Shown piece after piece: positions 1-6,890 of a stretch of DNA of 38,173 nucleotides. Origin of the DNA: SAR202 cluster bacterium (lineage in GTDB: Bacteria; Chloroflexota; Dehalococcoidia; Lucifugimonadales; GCA-2712585); NCBI GenBank assembly GCA_016872285.1, contig VGZZ01000026.1, positions 1 through 38,173 on the forward strand, written 5' to 3'. Position 1 is the first letter of the stretch; every line of letters begins with the position of its first letter. The notes beneath the pieces are model-generated. The model did not search any database, was not told the origin of the DNA, and was given only the letters and a program-made list of their open reading frames with translations. Both the position numbers and the translations under genes were made by a program.

Positions 1-660
1 TGACATATCGATCCACTGGCCTTTACCTGTGCGGCGTCGATGGTGCAGGGCGGCGAGGATGGCGAAGCAGCCGGCGACGGCGCCGACGGCGTCGCTGTGC
101 TGGATGATGGGAGTGGTGGAGGAGTCGGTGTCGGGGTAGCCGCGCATGGCGTGGTGGCCGGTGAAGCCGTCCAGGGCGCTGCCCAGGGCGGCGTAGCCCC
201 TGTAAGGGCCTTGCGTTCCCCAGCCGCTCATGTGCAGGACGATGATATCAGGCTTGATTTTGGACAGCGATGGATAGTCGATGCCCAATTTGGCGGCGAC
301 GCCGGCGCTGAAGGACTCGGAGGCGACGTCGGCGCGCTGGACGAGGCGCTGGAGGATTTCCATGCCTTTTGGTTTGGTGATGTTGAGGGTGACGCCCAGC
401 TTGTTTCGATTGACCATGTTGTGGAGGGCGGAGCGGTCCCACGGGCGGGGCTTGTCAGGGTTGTTGTCGCTGTAGCCGATGGCGAGACCTTTGAGGCGGG
501 TGAGGGAGGGACGGGGAAAGGACTCGACCTTGATTACGGTGGCGCCCAGGTCGCCAAGGAGGGAGTTGCACATGGGGCCGGCCCAGACCTCAGTGAGGTC
601 TAATGCGATGACGCCGTCCAGGGGGAGAGGGCGCTGGTTGGTTTGGGGCTTTGTACCCAT
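1..660 (-). CDS. Family III (CaiB/BaiF) CoA-transferase, 3' end cut by window edge
   Basis: The minus strand reads open from an ATG at 658-660 to the left edge, giving 220 residues of the N-terminal half of a CoA-transferase (full members are about 400 aa). Family signatures seen: VIALDLTEVWAGPMCNSLL near the start, LGDLGATVIKVE, NRNKLGVTLNITKPKG, then GYAALGSALDGFTG. Family III enzymes move CoA between acyl-CoA and a free acid through an aspartyl-CoA intermediate. Here the residue that aligns with the usual catalytic Asp (D147 in the next gene, in TDAGVFAMSG) is Gly, so this copy may be a non-catalytic or divergent partner. The neighbouring gene on the same strand is a second CoA-transferase. 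The C-terminal half and stop are not visible. Confidence 0.85.
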   Translation of the reverse strand, partial: MGTKPQTNQRPLPLDGVIALDLTEVWAGPMCNSLLGDLGATVIKVESFPRPSLTRLKGLAIGYSDNNPDKPRPWDRSALHNMVNRNKLGVTLNITKPKGMEILQRLVQRADVASESFSAGVAAKLGIDYPSLSKIKPDIIVLHMSGWGTQGPYRGYAALGSALDGFTGHHAMRGYPDTDSSTTPIIQHSDAVGAVAGCFAILAALHHRRRTGKGQWIDMS

Positions 661-712
661 ATCAACATCCGCCCATTAGAGGGGAAGAGAAGGAAAATAG
701 ACAGTATGACAG

Positions 713-805
713 GTGGCATTGATAAAGTGTCGAGTCCACAGGGTTTACCCCTCAACTCTCCACGGCGAGTCTTCGACCTGCGCCTTCTCCCACAAGGGGA
801 GAAGG
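713..805. repeat. Interspersed palindromic repeat family A, copy 1
   Basis: Starts with GGCATTGATAAAG at 715, has an AGGGTTTACCCCT segment, and ends in a hairpin with arms CCTTCTCC (783-790) and GGAGAAGG (798-805). Copies 2-4 lie at 3470, 18923 and 29428. Compared with copy 4, this copy has an extra stretch at about 761-775 that can form a small hairpin (ACTC...GAGT). Confidence 0.7.
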
Positions 806-862
806 AGTAATTTCGAGGCCAAGCGGGGCGCTGCCGTGGTAACCGAACTAGGGTTCAAACAG

Positions 863-917
863 ACCAGATTCCTCGACTGCGTACCGATGAGTACATCGGC
901 ACTTCGCTCGGAATGAC
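863..917. repeat. Short repeat AGATTCCTCGACT...CGCTCGGAATGACA with GAGTAC insert
   Basis: Outer parts AGATTCCTCGACT and TCGCTCGGAATGACA form a short intergenic repeat. Between them sits a 22-nt segment (879-900) with the hairpin CCGATG-AGTA-CATCGG (884-899), flanked by direct ACT triplets at 876-878 and 901-903. A related copy lies at 15257-15298. Confidence 0.65.
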
Positions 918-932
918 ATATTGGGTAGGTGG

Positions 933-2135
933 TCATATAACACCGTGAGCCCGGAGGCGGGCTAGGTCGCCGGTGGTGTAGCCGAGGGTGGCGTAAACCT
1001 CGGCGTTATGCTGGCCGAGGAGTGGTGCGGGACGGCGGAGGGACCAGGGTGTGCCATGCATTTTGGCGGGCGCGCCGGTGACGGGGAGACTGCCGGCTTT
1101 GGGATGTTCCGTGCGGGTGAAATAGCCACGCTCAACGAGCTGGGGGTCCTTCATCAAATCGTCCCAGTTGTTGATGGGAGCGCACATGACTCGGTATGCC
1201 TGGCAGGTCTCGAAGATCTCCTGCTTGGTGTGCTGCAGTGTCCATTCTAAGAAGATTTCTTCAAAGGCCTCGGCGTTTCGAGTGCGCTCGGCGTTGGCGG
1301 CGAATCGGGGGTCTTTATAGATGTCGGCGCGGCCCATGGCGTCGCAGAGGCGGCGGAAGTAGCGGTCGTAGCCGACGCCAAAGACCACGTAGCCGTCGGC
1401 GCAGGGGTAGGCGCCCTGGGGGATGCCGCCGGGCCATTTGCTGCGGGGCGTCTTGTTGCCGGTGTATTCGTAAAAGAGAGGCCGGTTGTCCACATTCCCC
1501 AACAGGGCCTCCAGGGCTGACACGTCCACCTGCTGGCCGATGGCCTGGACTCGCGCGGCGAAAAGTGCGCCCATGCCCGCGGCGGCGGCGGTGACAGCGA
1601 CCTGGTACCAGATGACATCGAGGGCGTAGGGTAGAGGCTCGCGGTCAGGCTGGCCGTGGGAGTACATGCGGCCACTCATGGCAAAGACGCCCGCGTCAGT
1701 GGCGATGAAGTCTTTGTAGGGACCGGTCTGGCCGAAAGGGGATATGGAGAGCATGACGAGGGCTGGGTTTAGCTTCTCCAGGTCTTTATAGCCGAGACCT
1801 AGGCTTGCCAGATGACCCGGCTTGAAACCCTCGACCAGGATATCAACGTCCTTGACCAGCCTCTTGAGAATTTCGCGACCGGCGGGTTGAGTGATATCCA
1901 GGGTTATGCCGCGTTTGTTGGCGTTGATGTGGAGGTGGAGGCCGCTGGTTTCGGGGTTGGGGAGGTCATCGGGAAAGGGGCCGGCCTTACGGGAGGAGTC
2001 GCCGTGGAAGGGAGGCTCGATTTTCAGGACATCGGCGCCGTAGTCAGCCAGGAGGCGGGCGCAGTAGCCGCCGGCGACGCCGTCGCTGAGGTCAAGGACG
2101 CGCACGTCGGAAAGGGCTTGCTGTGGGGGATTCAA
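933..2135 (-). CDS. Family III (CaiB/BaiF) CoA-transferase
   Basis: A 400-aa protein, full length for the family. Family blocks: VRVLDLSDGVAGGYCARLLADYGADVLKIEPP (residues 11-42), NANKRGITLDITQPAGREIL (71-90), DILVEGFKPGHLASLGLGY (98-116) and ATDAGVFAMSG, where D147 is in the position of the catalytic Asp that forms the aspartyl-CoA intermediate. The C-terminal CAPINNWDDLMKDPQLVERGYF segment is also typical. Expected role: CoA transfer between an acyl-CoA and an organic acid in the cytoplasm; the substrate cannot be read from sequence. The start is a TTG with a weak ribosome site, so the true start could be a few codons inside. It lies about 95 bp downstream of an acyl-CoA dehydrogenase on the same strand, so joint acyl-CoA catabolism is likely. 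Confidence 0.9.
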   Translation of the reverse strand: MNPPQQALSDVRVLDLSDGVAGGYCARLLADYGADVLKIEPPFHGDSSRKAGPFPDDLPNPETSGLHLHINANKRGITLDITQPAGREILKRLVKDVDILVEGFKPGHLASLGLGYKDLEKLNPALVMLSISPFGQTGPYKDFIATDAGVFAMSGRMYSHGQPDREPLPYALDVIWYQVAVTAAAAGMGALFAARVQAIGQQVDVSALEALLGNVDNRPLFYEYTGNKTPRSKWPGGIPQGAYPCADGYVVFGVGYDRYFRRLCDAMGRADIYKDPRFAANAERTRNAEAFEEIFLEWTLQHTKQEIFETCQAYRVMCAPINNWDDLMKDPQLVERGYFTRTEHPKAGSLPVTGAPAKMHGTPWSLRRPAPLLGQHNAEVYATLGYTTGDLARLRAHGVI

Positions 2136-2149
2136 CTGGAGCTATTCTA

Positions 2150-2180
2150 CCCTCACCCTTCGACAGGCTCAGGGTGAGGG
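2150..2180. repeat. CCTTCGACAGGCTCAGG-type palindromic repeat (family C), copy 1
   Basis: Perfect 10-bp arms CCCTCACCCT (2150-2159) and AGGGTGAGGG (2171-2180) around TCGACAGGCTC. It lies between the acyl-CoA dehydrogenase and the CoA-transferase, so it could act as an RNA hairpin inside their transcript. Related copies are at 3511 and 37995. Confidence 0.7.
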
Positions 2181-2230
2181 GATTTGTATCTTATCTTGCT
2201 ACCAAACAGGTGAGGGAAAAACATGGATAT

Positions 2231-3334
2231 TTAGAGGCCCATTTGATCGGCGACGCGGCCCAGGTGGTAGGTGGAGTTGCCCATGGAGGACTCGGCCAGC
2301 TTGTTGCGGGAGCTGTAGAGCTGCATGTCGTGTTCGACGGTGTAGGAGTAGCCAGCGAAGATGCCGTGGCCGACGAAGGTGGAGTAGCGGCTCATCTCGT
2401 TGCACTTGGCTTTGGCCAGGGACACTTCTTCGACGCAGGGACGGCCTTCCAGCATGGCCGCGGCGGCGTTGTAGACGAGGAGGCTGGCGGCGTCGATGGC
2501 GACGCGGAGGTCAGCGCACTGGTGCTGCACGGCCTGGAAGGCTCCGATGGGCCGCCCGAATTGGACCCGTGTCTTGCCGTAGTCCACCACCAATTCGAGG
2601 ATTTTTTGGGCGCGGCCCAGCATTTCGCCGCAGCCGCAGAGGGCAGCGTAGTCGAGCATTCGGCGGAAGGGCTCGATGCCACTGGCGATGACGTTGTCGG
2701 CGCTGACCTTGACGTTTTTGAAAAAGACCTGGCATCGAGGGTCGTTGGCGACGCTTTTGAGGGGCTTGACGGTGATGCCGGGGGCTTTGGACTCGACGAT
2801 GCTGAAGGTCAGGCCCTTCTCTCCTTGAGCGCCGATGATCATATAGTCCACCGACGCGCCGAAGGGAACGGTGAACTTGGAGCCGTTGGCGACGTAGCCC
2901 TTGCCGTCGTGCTTGATAGTGGTGGTAATGGGGGTGGACATGGTGATGCCAGCCTCGGCGTAAGCGACGGCGAAGACGGCCTGGCCGCTAGCCATGATTG
3001 GGAGCCATTTTTGCTTCTGGGCGTCGCTGCCGGCGTTGAGGATAAGCTGGCCGCATCGGACGGAGGAGGAGAGGATAGGGCTGGGGAGCAGGGCGCGGCC
3101 TATCTCTTCCATGAGGACGACCTGGTCGATGATAGTGCCGTCGCCGCCGCCGTACCGGGAGGGGAGGCCAAGGCCCACCCAGCCCAGGTCGGCCATTTTG
3201 CGCCAGAGGTCGGGGGAGTAGCCGCGGTCGGTTTTCTCAAGGGCGCGGACCAGGGTGGCGGGGCACTCTTTTTCCAGGAAGTCACGGGCGGAGGCGCGCA
3301 GCATGTCTTGAGCTTGGTCATGGGCTAGGTCCAA
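2231..3334 (-). CDS. Acyl-CoA dehydrogenase, probable small/beta-type subunit
   Basis: A 367-aa flavoprotein of the acyl-CoA dehydrogenase family. Visible blocks: N-terminal helical domain with DLWRKMADLGWVGLGLPSRYGGGDGT (residues 42-67), a middle beta-domain starting AVAYAEAG, and a C-terminal helical domain with the FAD-contacting GKTRVQFGRPIGAFQAVQHQCADL. The family oxidises acyl-CoA to 2-enoyl-CoA and passes electrons to ETF. The start is TTG with AAGGAG six bases upstream. The next gene upstream encodes a second, slightly larger dehydrogenase. Such pairs often form alpha2-beta2 heterotetramers (as in mycobacterial FadE28/FadE29), and the degenerate middle domain here (AEAGITMSTPIT where SEPDAGSD would be expected) fits a partner subunit. 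The pairing is inference. Confidence 0.88.
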   Translation of the reverse strand: MDLAHDQAQDMLRASARDFLEKECPATLVRALEKTDRGYSPDLWRKMADLGWVGLGLPSRYGGGDGTIIDQVVLMEEIGRALLPSPILSSSVRCGQLILNAGSDAQKQKWLPIMASGQAVFAVAYAEAGITMSTPITTTIKHDGKGYVANGSKFTVPFGASVDYMIIGAQGEKGLTFSIVESKAPGITVKPLKSVANDPRCQVFFKNVKVSADNVIASGIEPFRRMLDYAALCGCGEMLGRAQKILELVVDYGKTRVQFGRPIGAFQAVQHQCADLRVAIDAASLLVYNAAAAMLEGRPCVEEVSLAKAKCNEMSRYSTFVGHGIFAGYSYTVEHDMQLYSSRNKLAESSMGNSTYHLGRVADQMGL

Positions 3335-3469
3335 GGGTGGCTCCTTATCCAGATGATAGGGAGAGGACAGCCCTCACCCATCCCCTGACCTCCCATCTTA
3401 ATCTTCCCCCTCAAGGGGGGGAAGAGACCAGAAGGAGAGGGCCCGACCCTTCCCACGCTGGTGGGAAGC

Positions 3470-3565
3470 GGCATTGATAAAGGGTCGTAGTGCTAGGGTT
3501 TCACCCTCTCTTCCTTCGACCAGGCTCAGGACGCGTCTGTTCTCCCCCATCAAGGGGGAGAAGGT
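3470..3565. repeat. Interspersed palindromic repeat family A, copy 2, with family C repeat inside
   Basis: Begins GGCATTGATAAAG at 3470, continues with CTAGGGTTTCACCCTC, and ends in a hairpin made of TTCTCCCCC and GGGGGAGAAGG. Where copies 3 and 4 are compact, this copy carries TTCCTTCGACCAGGCTCAGG (3511-3530), a family C repeat. The whole 3335-3663 intergenic region (329 nt) consists of such hairpins; another hairpin with arms CTTCCCCCT/AGGGGGGGAAG lies at about 3402-3424. I see no gene in it. Confidence 0.7.
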
Positions 3566-3663
3566 AATATGGGTGCCGCGGCACCGCGTTGGTCGCCAGC
3601 CAACGACATGAGTGTATATGTGCAATTTAGAAGGGCTCAGGTGATTCATGGTTCCTTGGCAAA

Positions 3664-4830
3664 CTACCTTGGCAGGCCCAGGCCGCGCTGGGCGATAATG
3701 TTTCGATGGACTTCCATGGTGCCTGCGCCGTGAAGGTGAAGGGCCTCGCGGCTGAGGCCTTCGATGGCGCCTTGGAGGGGCGCCAGGTCGCAGTCGGGCG
3801 TGAGGGTGCCATAGAAACCGAGGATTTCTAATGCCGCCTGAGAAAACTTGAATCGGACGTCGGTGCCGTGGAGGAAGGCGATGGATGCCTCAGCGTTGGG
3901 GACCTGGCCTCGAGACTGCATCCAGGCGACTTTCCAGCACAACCACTTCCAGGTCTCGAAGTTCATTTTGGACTCGGCCAGCTTTTGCCGGACGATGGGA
4001 TTCTCGGATAAGGCCTTGCCGTTGTCTCGCGTGTTCTTGCAGAGCTCGACGAAGTCGTCGAAGGCGCGGCGGGTGCGGGCGTACCGCTCCAGGCCGGCGC
4101 GCTCGTAGTCCAGGGTGGTCATGGCGTAGTACCAGCCCTGGTTCTCGTCACCGATGAGGCAGGAGCGAGGCACGCGGACGTTGTCGAAAAAGGTCTGGGC
4201 GGCGAATTCGCCGTTGATGAAAGGAAGGTCTTGGAAGGTGATGCCTGAAGTTTTACAGTCCACTATGAAAAGACTGATACCCTTGTGCTTGGGGAGGTCG
4301 GGGTTGGTGCGGGCCAGGAGGTAGATGTAGTCGGCGTGGAGGTAGTAGCTGGTAAAAATCTTGGAGCCGTTGAGGATATAGTCGTCGCCGTCCTTGTCGG
4401 CCCTCATCTGGAGCCCGGCGAGGTCGGAGCCGGCGTCGGGCTCGCTAAAGCCCTGACAGTAGTCCACGTCGGTGCTGGCGATAGGGCGGAGGTACTTAAT
4501 CTTCTGTTCCTCGCTGCCGAAGCGCATAAGGGCAGGGCCGGCGAAGTTGAGGCTGGTGATGCAGACTCGCGGGACGCGATGGTAGCCGATTTGCTCATCG
4601 AAGATAGACTGCTCGACGAAGGTCTTGCCGCCACCGCCGTATTCTTCAGGCCAGCCGATGGTGGGCCAACGACGCCCGGCCATCTTCTTGTAAAGCTGCC
4701 GTCCGAACTGGTACTGCTCATTAGACCAGGTCCCGAAGACGGTCCTCGTTTCTGGCGGCACTTCCTGGTCTAGAAAATCGGACAGCTCTTGTCGGAAACG
4801 AGACTGTTCCTCAGTAAATTGAAAACGCAC
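3664..4830 (-). CDS. Acyl-CoA dehydrogenase, probable large/alpha-type subunit
   Basis: A 388-aa acyl-CoA dehydrogenase. Blocks: RRWPTIGWPEEYGGGGKTFVEQSIFDEQIGYHRVP in the N-terminal domain, the well-kept flavin/substrate loop YCQGFSEPDAGSDLAGLQMRA, then DDYILNGSKIFTSYYLHADYIYLLART, and a C-terminal helix ending GAGTMEVHRNIIAQRGLGLPR, which matches the conserved GGTxEIxRNIIAxRxLGLPR end. Role: FAD-dependent alpha,beta-dehydrogenation of an acyl-CoA. It lies upstream of the second dehydrogenase at 2231 with a repeat-filled gap between, suggesting a two-subunit enzyme. The start is GTG with a poor ribosome site. Substrate not readable; long-chain, sterol side-chain or aromatic acyl-CoA are all possible. 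Confidence 0.9.
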   Translation of the reverse strand: MRFQFTEEQSRFRQELSDFLDQEVPPETRTVFGTWSNEQYQFGRQLYKKMAGRRWPTIGWPEEYGGGGKTFVEQSIFDEQIGYHRVPRVCITSLNFAGPALMRFGSEEQKIKYLRPIASTDVDYCQGFSEPDAGSDLAGLQMRADKDGDDYILNGSKIFTSYYLHADYIYLLARTNPDLPKHKGISLFIVDCKTSGITFQDLPFINGEFAAQTFFDNVRVPRSCLIGDENQGWYYAMTTLDYERAGLERYARTRRAFDDFVELCKNTRDNGKALSENPIVRQKLAESKMNFETWKWLCWKVAWMQSRGQVPNAEASIAFLHGTDVRFKFSQAALEILGFYGTLTPDCDLAPLQGAIEGLSREALHLHGAGTMEVHRNIIAQRGLGLPR

Positions 4831-4909
4831 GGGCGGCCAGACCTGCTATTAAGAGTGATGGGATTATACAGAGGCAGGTTTGGAGGGGGCAACCCGAGGG
4901 GAAGTAAGG

Positions 4910-5596
4910 CTAGGCGCCAGCGAACCTCGCGTACTTGAAAAGGCGCTTCTGGAGGAACCGCATCGCCATCCATGTCTCCAAGGCCATTTTCCTGGGCAAG
5001 GCCAGCCTGGAGGGCTTGCGATCTTTAGGGAGGTAGCCGACCTTTTGAGTAATGGTGACCGCGTCCGGCCGGGCGCAGGAGCGTCGTGTTCCGAAGACGT
5101 AGTCGGCGATGGGGATGAACACGTTCAGGTTGGTGAAATGCTTTCGATGGTGCTGGAGGTGGTGGTCGTTGAGCCATCGATAATATGGGAGGCGCTCAAT
5201 CAATCGGCCTTGTGGCACGTGCATGCAGTAGTGGAGGTACTCATAGGAGGCCTGGTAGAAGACGCAGGCGGTGAACATACCTACAGCCGCCGACATGCCG
5301 AATTGGAAATAGAGGACGATCATAAAGGGGATGTGGACGATGGGGATGATGGGCATGGCCCACCAAGCCAGGGTCACTTCCTGGGGGTCGCGGTCGCCGA
5401 CAGCGTAGGACGTGTCGCCCTGATAAATTTTGTGGTGGACTTTGGCATGGCCTTTGAAGAAGTGGGTGACGCCCCAGGTGGGCAGGTGCATGAAGTAGCG
5501 ATGGAAGATCCATTCTAGGAAACTTCCGTATACAAGCGTGGCGGCAAAGGCCGCTATAAAAGCTATTACCAATTCACTGCCTGTGAAAGAGTTCAC
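4910..5596 (-). CDS. Membrane fatty acid hydroxylase / sterol desaturase family protein
   Basis: A 228-aa protein with the histidine boxes of the di-iron membrane hydroxylase family: HRYFMH (residues 32-37), HAKVHH (50-55), HYCMH (122-126) and HHLQHHRKH (145-153). Hydrophobic segments lie at about 9-27, 77-98 and 102-118. The family uses O2 and a di-iron centre to hydroxylate or desaturate lipids, so it implies an aerobic or microaerobic step. The GTG start at 5596 is only 2 bases from a TATAAT on the same strand (5599-5604); if that is the -10 box, translation must begin inside, for example at the TTG of codon 9. Its neighbours on the same strand are acyl-CoA enzymes, so a role in lipid or hydrophobic acid metabolism is plausible. 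Confidence 0.85.
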   Translation of the reverse strand: MNSFTGSELVIAFIAAFAATLVYGSFLEWIFHRYFMHLPTWGVTHFFKGHAKVHHKIYQGDTSYAVGDRDPQEVTLAWWAMPIIPIVHIPFMIVLYFQFGMSAAVGMFTACVFYQASYEYLHYCMHVPQGRLIERLPYYRWLNDHHLQHHRKHFTNLNVFIPIADYVFGTRRSCARPDAVTITQKVGYLPKDRKPSRLALPRKMALETWMAMRFLQKRLFKYARFAGA

Positions 5597-5688
5597 ACAT
5601 TATATGGCGCAGGCAAGCTGTTTTGCTAGGTTTTCATTACGCAAAACAGGGTCTCTTTCAAATTATAAGCTAAGTTGGTAAGTCTTGG

Positions 5689-6669
5689 TTAACGTCCTAG
5701 CAAATTGTCGAGAGCGCTGCGGACGAGATTGCCAGCCAGGGTGACCTTGTACGCGTTGTCGCGCATAGGCCGCGCGCCAGCCACTGCCAACTCGCCGACG
5801 TGCTGAGGGTCTATATCTGAAACGCGCCGTCCCGCAAGAATCTCCTCCGCCCTTCGGGCGCGATGAGGGGTGGGCGCCACGCCTCCCAGGACGATGCGAG
5901 CGTGCCTGACCGTGTCTCTATCCAGCGACGCCAAGGCGGCGACAGAAGCCATGGCGAAATCCTCCCCTTGCCTCTCCCGGGCTTTGAGATAGACGCTGCG
6001 GCTGTTGGGCATAGGCGAGGGGAGATTGACATAGGCAACGAGGTCGCCTGGGCTGAGGACGTTTTCCTGGGTCATGCGCTGCCGAGGGCCGACGAAGAAG
6101 TCCTCCAGGGACAGGGCGCGAAGGCCAGCCGTTCCGTGAATTTCAATGGACGCACCGGCAGCAATGAGGGCGGGGGCGAGGTCTGAGGGGTGGACGATGT
6201 AACAGCCCGCGCCGCCGAGGATGGCCAGGTTTTTGTTGTAGCCGTTGACGGCATAGCAGACCTTGCCGCCTTTCTTGAGGCAGCGAAAGAGAGGATGGCG
6301 ATAGTACCAGCATCGAGGGCGCTGGCAGAGGTTGCCGCCCAGGGTAGCTGTGTTTCGGATTTGGGGCGTGGCGGTGACGGAGGCGGCCTGGGCGATGAGG
6401 GGGTAGGCCTGGGCGAGGGCTGGGTTGTGGGCGATTTGGGTTAGGGTGACGGCAGCGCCTAATCGGAAGGCGCCGCTGGTATATGAAATGGTTTGTAGAG
6501 GTTTTAGAGACGCAAGAGAGATAAGGCGGTGGGGCCGGAGGAGGCCGTCCTTGAGTTCGGAGAGGAGGTCAGTGCCGCCGGCGATAGGCCGTGTATGGGC
6601 AGGATCGTCGGCCAGGAGGCGGGAGGCGTCCTTGAGGGAGCGAGGCTGTATGTACTCGAAGGGGTGCAT
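5689..6669 (-). CDS. Molybdenum hydroxylase FAD-binding (medium) subunit, CoxM/HcrB-like
   Basis: A 326-aa FAD subunit of the xanthine dehydrogenase family. The FAD site motif AGGTDLLSELKDG is at residues 30-42 and the second motif RNTATLGGNLCQ at 105-116. A Cys-rich insert follows with Cys at 115, 120, 130 and 138 (CQRPRCWYYRHPLFRC then KVC). 4-hydroxybenzoyl-CoA reductase beta subunits hold a [4Fe-4S] cluster in a comparable insert, so an extra cluster is possible here. The C-terminal CO_deh_flav_C region has LGGVAPTPHRARRAEE. The ATG overlaps the stop of the upstream HicB-like gene (TAATG), so the two are translationally coupled. Works with the Mo subunit (6891) and the 2Fe-2S subunit (9447). 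Confidence 0.9.
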   Translation of the reverse strand: MHPFEYIQPRSLKDASRLLADDPAHTRPIAGGTDLLSELKDGLLRPHRLISLASLKPLQTISYTSGAFRLGAAVTLTQIAHNPALAQAYPLIAQAASVTATPQIRNTATLGGNLCQRPRCWYYRHPLFRCLKKGGKVCYAVNGYNKNLAILGGAGCYIVHPSDLAPALIAAGASIEIHGTAGLRALSLEDFFVGPRQRMTQENVLSPGDLVAYVNLPSPMPNSRSVYLKARERQGEDFAMASVAALASLDRDTVRHARIVLGGVAPTPHRARRAEEILAGRRVSDIDPQHVGELAVAGARPMRDNAYKVTLAGNLVRSALDNLLGR

Positions 6670-6875
6670 TAGATAGGGATTTCTACATGGAAGATTTTAC
6701 CCTTAGTTGTAACCTTTGCTGGAGATGGCTCCAAGTACAGAGCAATGGCCTCTTTGATGTTCCTGAGGGCCTCTTCTTCTGTATCTCCTGCACTAGTACA
6801 CCCAGGCAACTCAGGGCAATATGCAGCGTATCCCCTCACCTTAGAGTCGTATTCAATTACAACGCGTACTTTCAT
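6669..6875 (-). CDS. HicB-like antitoxin-family protein (no HicA seen)
   Basis: A 68-aa protein: a beta strand (VRVVIEYDSKVRGYAAYCPELPGCTSAGDTEEEALRNIKEAIALYLE) typical of the HicB N-terminal RNase-H-like fold, ending in ...FHVEIPI. HicB proteins normally neutralise the HicA mRNA interferase and may carry a DNA-binding tail; this one is the short form with no tail and no hicA next to it. It sits between the molybdenum hydroxylase Mo subunit (15 bp upstream) and FAD subunit (1-bp overlap), on the same strand, so it is made from the same transcript. It could be an orphan antitoxin or a protein recruited to another job in this operon. Confidence 0.8.
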   Translation of the reverse strand: MKVRVVIEYDSKVRGYAAYCPELPGCTSAGDTEEEALRNIKEAIALYLEPSPAKVTTKGKIFHVEIPI

Positions 6876-6890
6876 GTAAGCGTCCTATTC

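Noticed and set aside
2123-3328. Long plus-strand open frame of about 400 codons opposite the acyl-CoA dehydrogenase
   Set aside because: It mirrors the minus-strand gene, has Gly/Ala/Val/Asp-rich low-complexity translation and no family motif; an effect of high GC content.
3398-3649. 83-codon minus-strand open frame in the 3335-3663 gap
   Set aside because: Its translation runs through palindromic repeats and shows no domain or ribosome site.
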